Shown: positions 59,137 through 62,797 of the stretch, piece by piece
How positions within the stretch are numbered: the stretch's first letter is position 1
Layout: each line of letters opens with the position of its first letter
Assembly (NCBI GenBank): GCA_016219275.1
Contig: JACRBM010000002.1
Span: forward strand, 1-62,797
Direction of reading: 5' to 3'
Length of the DNA stretch: 62,797 bases
Source of the DNA: Chloroflexota bacterium
GTDB lineage: Bacteria > Chloroflexota > Anaerolineae > UBA4142
Position numbers and translations under genes: made by a program
Notes under the pieces: generated by a model
The model's input: the letters and a program-made list of their open reading frames with translations, nothing else
Databases searched by the model: none
What the model was told of the DNA's origin: nothing

Positions 59137-59354
59137 TAGTGTCCCCCTTCGTCATCCAACGCGAACAAGCGCGGCAGGTGCATATAGTATTCCAAGATCA
59201 ACGCGATGTCAATTAACGCCAGCAAGATCATCGTAAACACCATCACCGGGTACGCCGTAATCGCAGTGGCGAACCAGAATTCGAGCGCGTTCACGACGAC
59301 GAGAATGACGCCGATGGTTTCGCCGAGTCGGAGGTCGGCTTTTTTCTTGTCCAT
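59136..59354 (-). CDS. coxD: cytochrome c oxidase subunit IV
   Basis: 72 residues with two helices (LGETIGVILVVVNALEFWFATAI and VFTMILLALIDIALILEYYMHLPRLF), the prokaryotic small subunit fold. The start at MDKKKADL is preferred over one five codons up. It lies 30 bases after coxA. Confidence 0.88.
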   Translation of the reverse strand: MDKKKADLRLGETIGVILVVVNALEFWFATAITAYPVMVFTMILLALIDIALILEYYMHLPRLFALDDEGGH

Positions 59355-59384
59355 GAATCGAATCTCCAAAATGAATTCCCAGGA

Positions 59385-61274
<1,890 letters not shown>

Positions 61275-61302
61275 ACACTTGCTCCTTGATAATTCCTAGT
61301 GC

Positions 61303-61346
61303 CGGCTCATCCTTGCGAAGGTTACAAACCTTCGCAAGGATAGGTT
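61303..61346. repeat. intergenic ATCCTTGCGAAGGTT/AACCTTCGCAAGGAT hairpin repeat
   Basis: CATCCTTGCGAAGGTT and AACCTTCGCAAGGATA are inverted copies with an ACA loop. The same arm sequence occurs at 26186-26286. Confidence 0.85.
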
Positions 61347-61349
61347 GCA

Positions 61350-62354
61350 TTACTTGAGTGATTTTATATATTCGAGAAGGTCGTTGATTTGTTCTGGCTT
61401 GATGGTTTGCCCAAAATTCGCCGGCATCACGTTGGGTAGAAATCCTTTGCTTTGTTTGGCGTTCGGATTGAGGATAGACTCTTTCAAGTACGCGTCGTCC
61501 GCCGTAGCCGATGTGCCATCGGCAAACTCAACCTTGGAATTGTACAAGCCTTTCCAGGTAGGACCCACGAGCGTTTTGCCGTCAACCGAGTGACACGCCG
61601 CGCAGCCGAATTGCGCCGACCAACGCTTGCCACGTTCGACCGGACTCGCCGCCATCGCTTTTTGTTGGTCCGTCACCCACGCTTGAAAATCCGCGTCTGA
61701 TTGCACGATGGCGGATTGTTCCATCAACGCGTGCGACGTGCCGCAAATCACCGAACAGCGCACCTTGTACTCGCCCAGGCGAATCGGCGTCACGCGCATC
61801 TCGCGCATCATCCCCGGCAACACGTCTTGCTTGACGCGAAATTCCGGCACCCAGAAACCGTGAATCACATCCTGGGACTCGACCTGGAACAACACTTGCT
61901 TGTTCACCGGCAGATTGAGCGTGGTCGAAGCGATGTCGTACTGCGGGTACTCGAACAGCCACGACCACTGACGCGCGGTCACTTTGACGACCATCGCTTG
62001 CGGGTCCACGCGCCGCGTCTCCGCGAGCGATTGCGCGCCGAGGTACGAAAGATAGAGCACGATCGCGAGCGGCATCGCGGTCCAGAAAAGCTCTAGTCCA
62101 GTATGCCCTTCGATGTGTTTGGCATCGCTCATATCGCCGGGCTTGCGCTTGAAGACGACGACGCTGTAGAGCATAAACACCATGATGAGCGAAAACAAAA
62201 AGGCGATCAGCTTGAAATGCAAATCCAACAATTGATCAATCGAAACGGCTTGCTGACTCGCGCCGACGGGCAACAGCCCGATGTTGTCCAACAACGCGCT
62301 CGTTAGAATGGTCGCGACGACGACCAGGATTGCGACGGTAATGATGTGCTTCAT
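61350..62354 (-). CDS. coxB: cytochrome c oxidase subunit II with C-terminal cytochrome c domain
   Basis: 334 residues. Two N-terminal helices, then the CuA domain with His165, CSVICGTSHALM giving Cys200, Cys204, His208 and Met211. A fused cytochrome c domain follows: CAACH heme motif (251-255) and Met310 as the likely distal ligand (FLPNVM). Such caa3-type subunits take electrons from soluble cytochrome c or directly from the bc-type complex. It is the first gene of the operon, preceded by a 250-base leader. Confidence 0.95.
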   Translation of the reverse strand: MKHIITVAILVVVATILTSALLDNIGLLPVGASQQAVSIDQLLDLHFKLIAFLFSLIMVFMLYSVVVFKRKPGDMSDAKHIEGHTGLELFWTAMPLAIVLYLSYLGAQSLAETRRVDPQAMVVKVTARQWSWLFEYPQYDIASTTLNLPVNKQVLFQVESQDVIHGFWVPEFRVKQDVLPGMMREMRVTPIRLGEYKVRCSVICGTSHALMEQSAIVQSDADFQAWVTDQQKAMAASPVERGKRWSAQFGCAACHSVDGKTLVGPTWKGLYNSKVEFADGTSATADDAYLKESILNPNAKQSKGFLPNVMPANFGQTIKPEQINDLLEYIKSLK

Positions 62355-62612
62355 ATGCCTCTCTCACTGCCACGAGAATTTTGAGAAATAAAAATACCGC
62401 CCCTCGCGCGGCGGAAGATTTCGGTACGTAAAAAATTTACAAGAGTGTGAACCGTACACCAAGCGGGAGACGGACAGCGAAATAGTCTGTCCGTGGGTTG
62501 AAGCAACAACCTGACCCCAAACGGATGTGTTCATCACTCAATTTCCATCATCAGAAGTGCGGAGCGACTCCATCTAGCCGCGCGGCAACTTTACCGCGCG
62601 AAAGCGAGGCGC
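62355..62612 (-). ncRNA. untranslated leader of the cox operon with hairpins
   Basis: On the minus strand the leader holds GGACAG/CTGTCC near 62468-62492, a long stem-rich start (GCGCGGTAAAGTTGCCGCGC), and a CCGCC/GGCGG hairpin with TATTTTTATTT near 62387-62415, which looks like an attenuator terminator about 35 bases before the coxB start codon. No known riboswitch class was recognised. Confidence 0.45.
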
Positions 62613-62641
62613 ATTCTATTCTAATTGAATATGCGTGTCAA
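62613..62641 (-). promoter_or_regulatory. consensus promoter of the cox operon
   Basis: On the minus strand: TTGACA, a 17-nt spacer, TAGAAT. It is about 260 bases before coxB. Confidence 0.8.
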
Positions 62642-62743
62642 GCCCCCCTGTGCAATTGGGTGTGCGTCAGATTTTCGGGTAGATGACATTGACGGTATTT
62701 TCGGGTAAGATGGGGCATCCGCTCTTTCCGAAAGGACCTGCCC

Positions 62744-62797
62744 ATGCCTACTCTCGATGAACTTGAAGCGCGCTGGCAACCTCTGAGCCAGGCCGCA
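62744..62797 (+). CDS. start of an unidentified gene, cut by the window end
   Basis: An ATG preceded by AAAGGACC begins a frame reading MPTLDELEARWQPLSQAA to the window end. ATTTTCGGGTA occurs twice in the 75 bases before it. The 18 residues are too few to name; a transposase is possible. Confidence 0.35.
   Translation, partial: MPTLDELEARWQPLSQAA

Noticed and set aside
62660-62797. left end of an insertion sequence
   Set aside because: ATTTTCGGGTA occurs twice before the partial gene, but no inverted end or recognisable transposase motif is visible in the 18 residues available, so it is left as an unidentified partial gene.

Overview
The window reads as chromosome from a free-living, respiring member of the Chloroflexota, probably an Anaerolineae-like lineage. 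This is inferred from content, not from a marker gene. Supporting signs are GC-rich codons full of GCGCGC runs, lipoproteins with long Thr/Ala/Pro linkers after the lipobox, an archaeal-type split glutamate synthase, a Ycf45-like R3H ATPase, a tmk next to a cyclic-di-AMP receptor, and an aa3-type oxidase operon. No rRNA, tRNA or CRISPR array was found.

Layout. 0.2-16.3 kb: an ADP-ribosylglycohydrolase-like protein faces a long minus-strand carbohydrate cluster. In transcription order this is a LacI regulator, a lipoprotein solute-binding protein, a permease, a UroD-like protein, a second permease, a MalK-type ATPase, a GH63-like hydrolase, an MDR dehydrogenase, a Gfo/Idh/MocA oxidoreductase, a GH36 alpha-galactosidase and a GH13_18 sucrose-phosphorylase-like enzyme. 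Two matching palindromic operators lie in front of the regulator and the binding protein. 16.6-22.4 kb: two ABC-2 permeases, a DUF692-like protein, a small hypothetical protein, an acyl-CoA dehydrogenase and an unrecognised protein. 22.5-24.4 kb: a DNA methyltransferase split by a 340-residue LAGLIDADG intein. 24.5-32.2 kb: a secreted cysteine-peptidase-like protein, a YIP1-like membrane protein, Ycf45-like ATPase, a broken VapBC pair, tmk, c-di-AMP receptor, FmdB-like zinc ribbon, a NucS/ScoMcrA-like nuclease and an acetyltransferase. 32.2-44.0 kb: two different glutamate synthase operons, separated by a VapBC-like module that sits between 137-bp direct repeats of the 3' end of the first operon. 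44.2-49.1 kb: a DMT permease and two STAND/AAA-type NTPases. 49.2-54.2 kb: an M20 peptidase and a Dpp/Opp-type peptide transporter. 54.3-62.4 kb: a DUF433 protein, a truncated NTPase copy, and a cytochrome c oxidase assembly operon (coxB-coxA-coxD-coxC-sco-cupredoxin-SURF1-SURF1-HAD). The last 54 bases hold the start of another gene.

Three things stand out. First, the intein in the methyltransferase has all splicing and homing blocks visible. Second, the two glutamate synthase operons share a promoter architecture with identical spacing over 78 bp (dyad TGTGC-N5-GYACA, a 14-nt block ending in the -35, a 17-nt spacer, TATAYT). Each is followed by a leader with the 9-mer GGGTTCGCG and an intrinsic terminator before the first gene; I know no described RNA class that matches. 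Third, the intergenic spaces are filled with hairpins made of short repeated words of at least ten different vocabularies. These words also enter genes: they supply several stop codons and C-terminal tails and are carried in frame inside a glutamate synthase and a glycoside hydrolase.

How the parts work together. The first cluster would import an oligosaccharide and split it inside the cell, plausibly an alpha-galactoside of sucrose or a glucosylglycerate-type compound. The glutamate synthase genes handle ammonia assimilation and appear to be co-regulated. The cox operon encodes the terminal oxidase with its copper and heme assembly factors.
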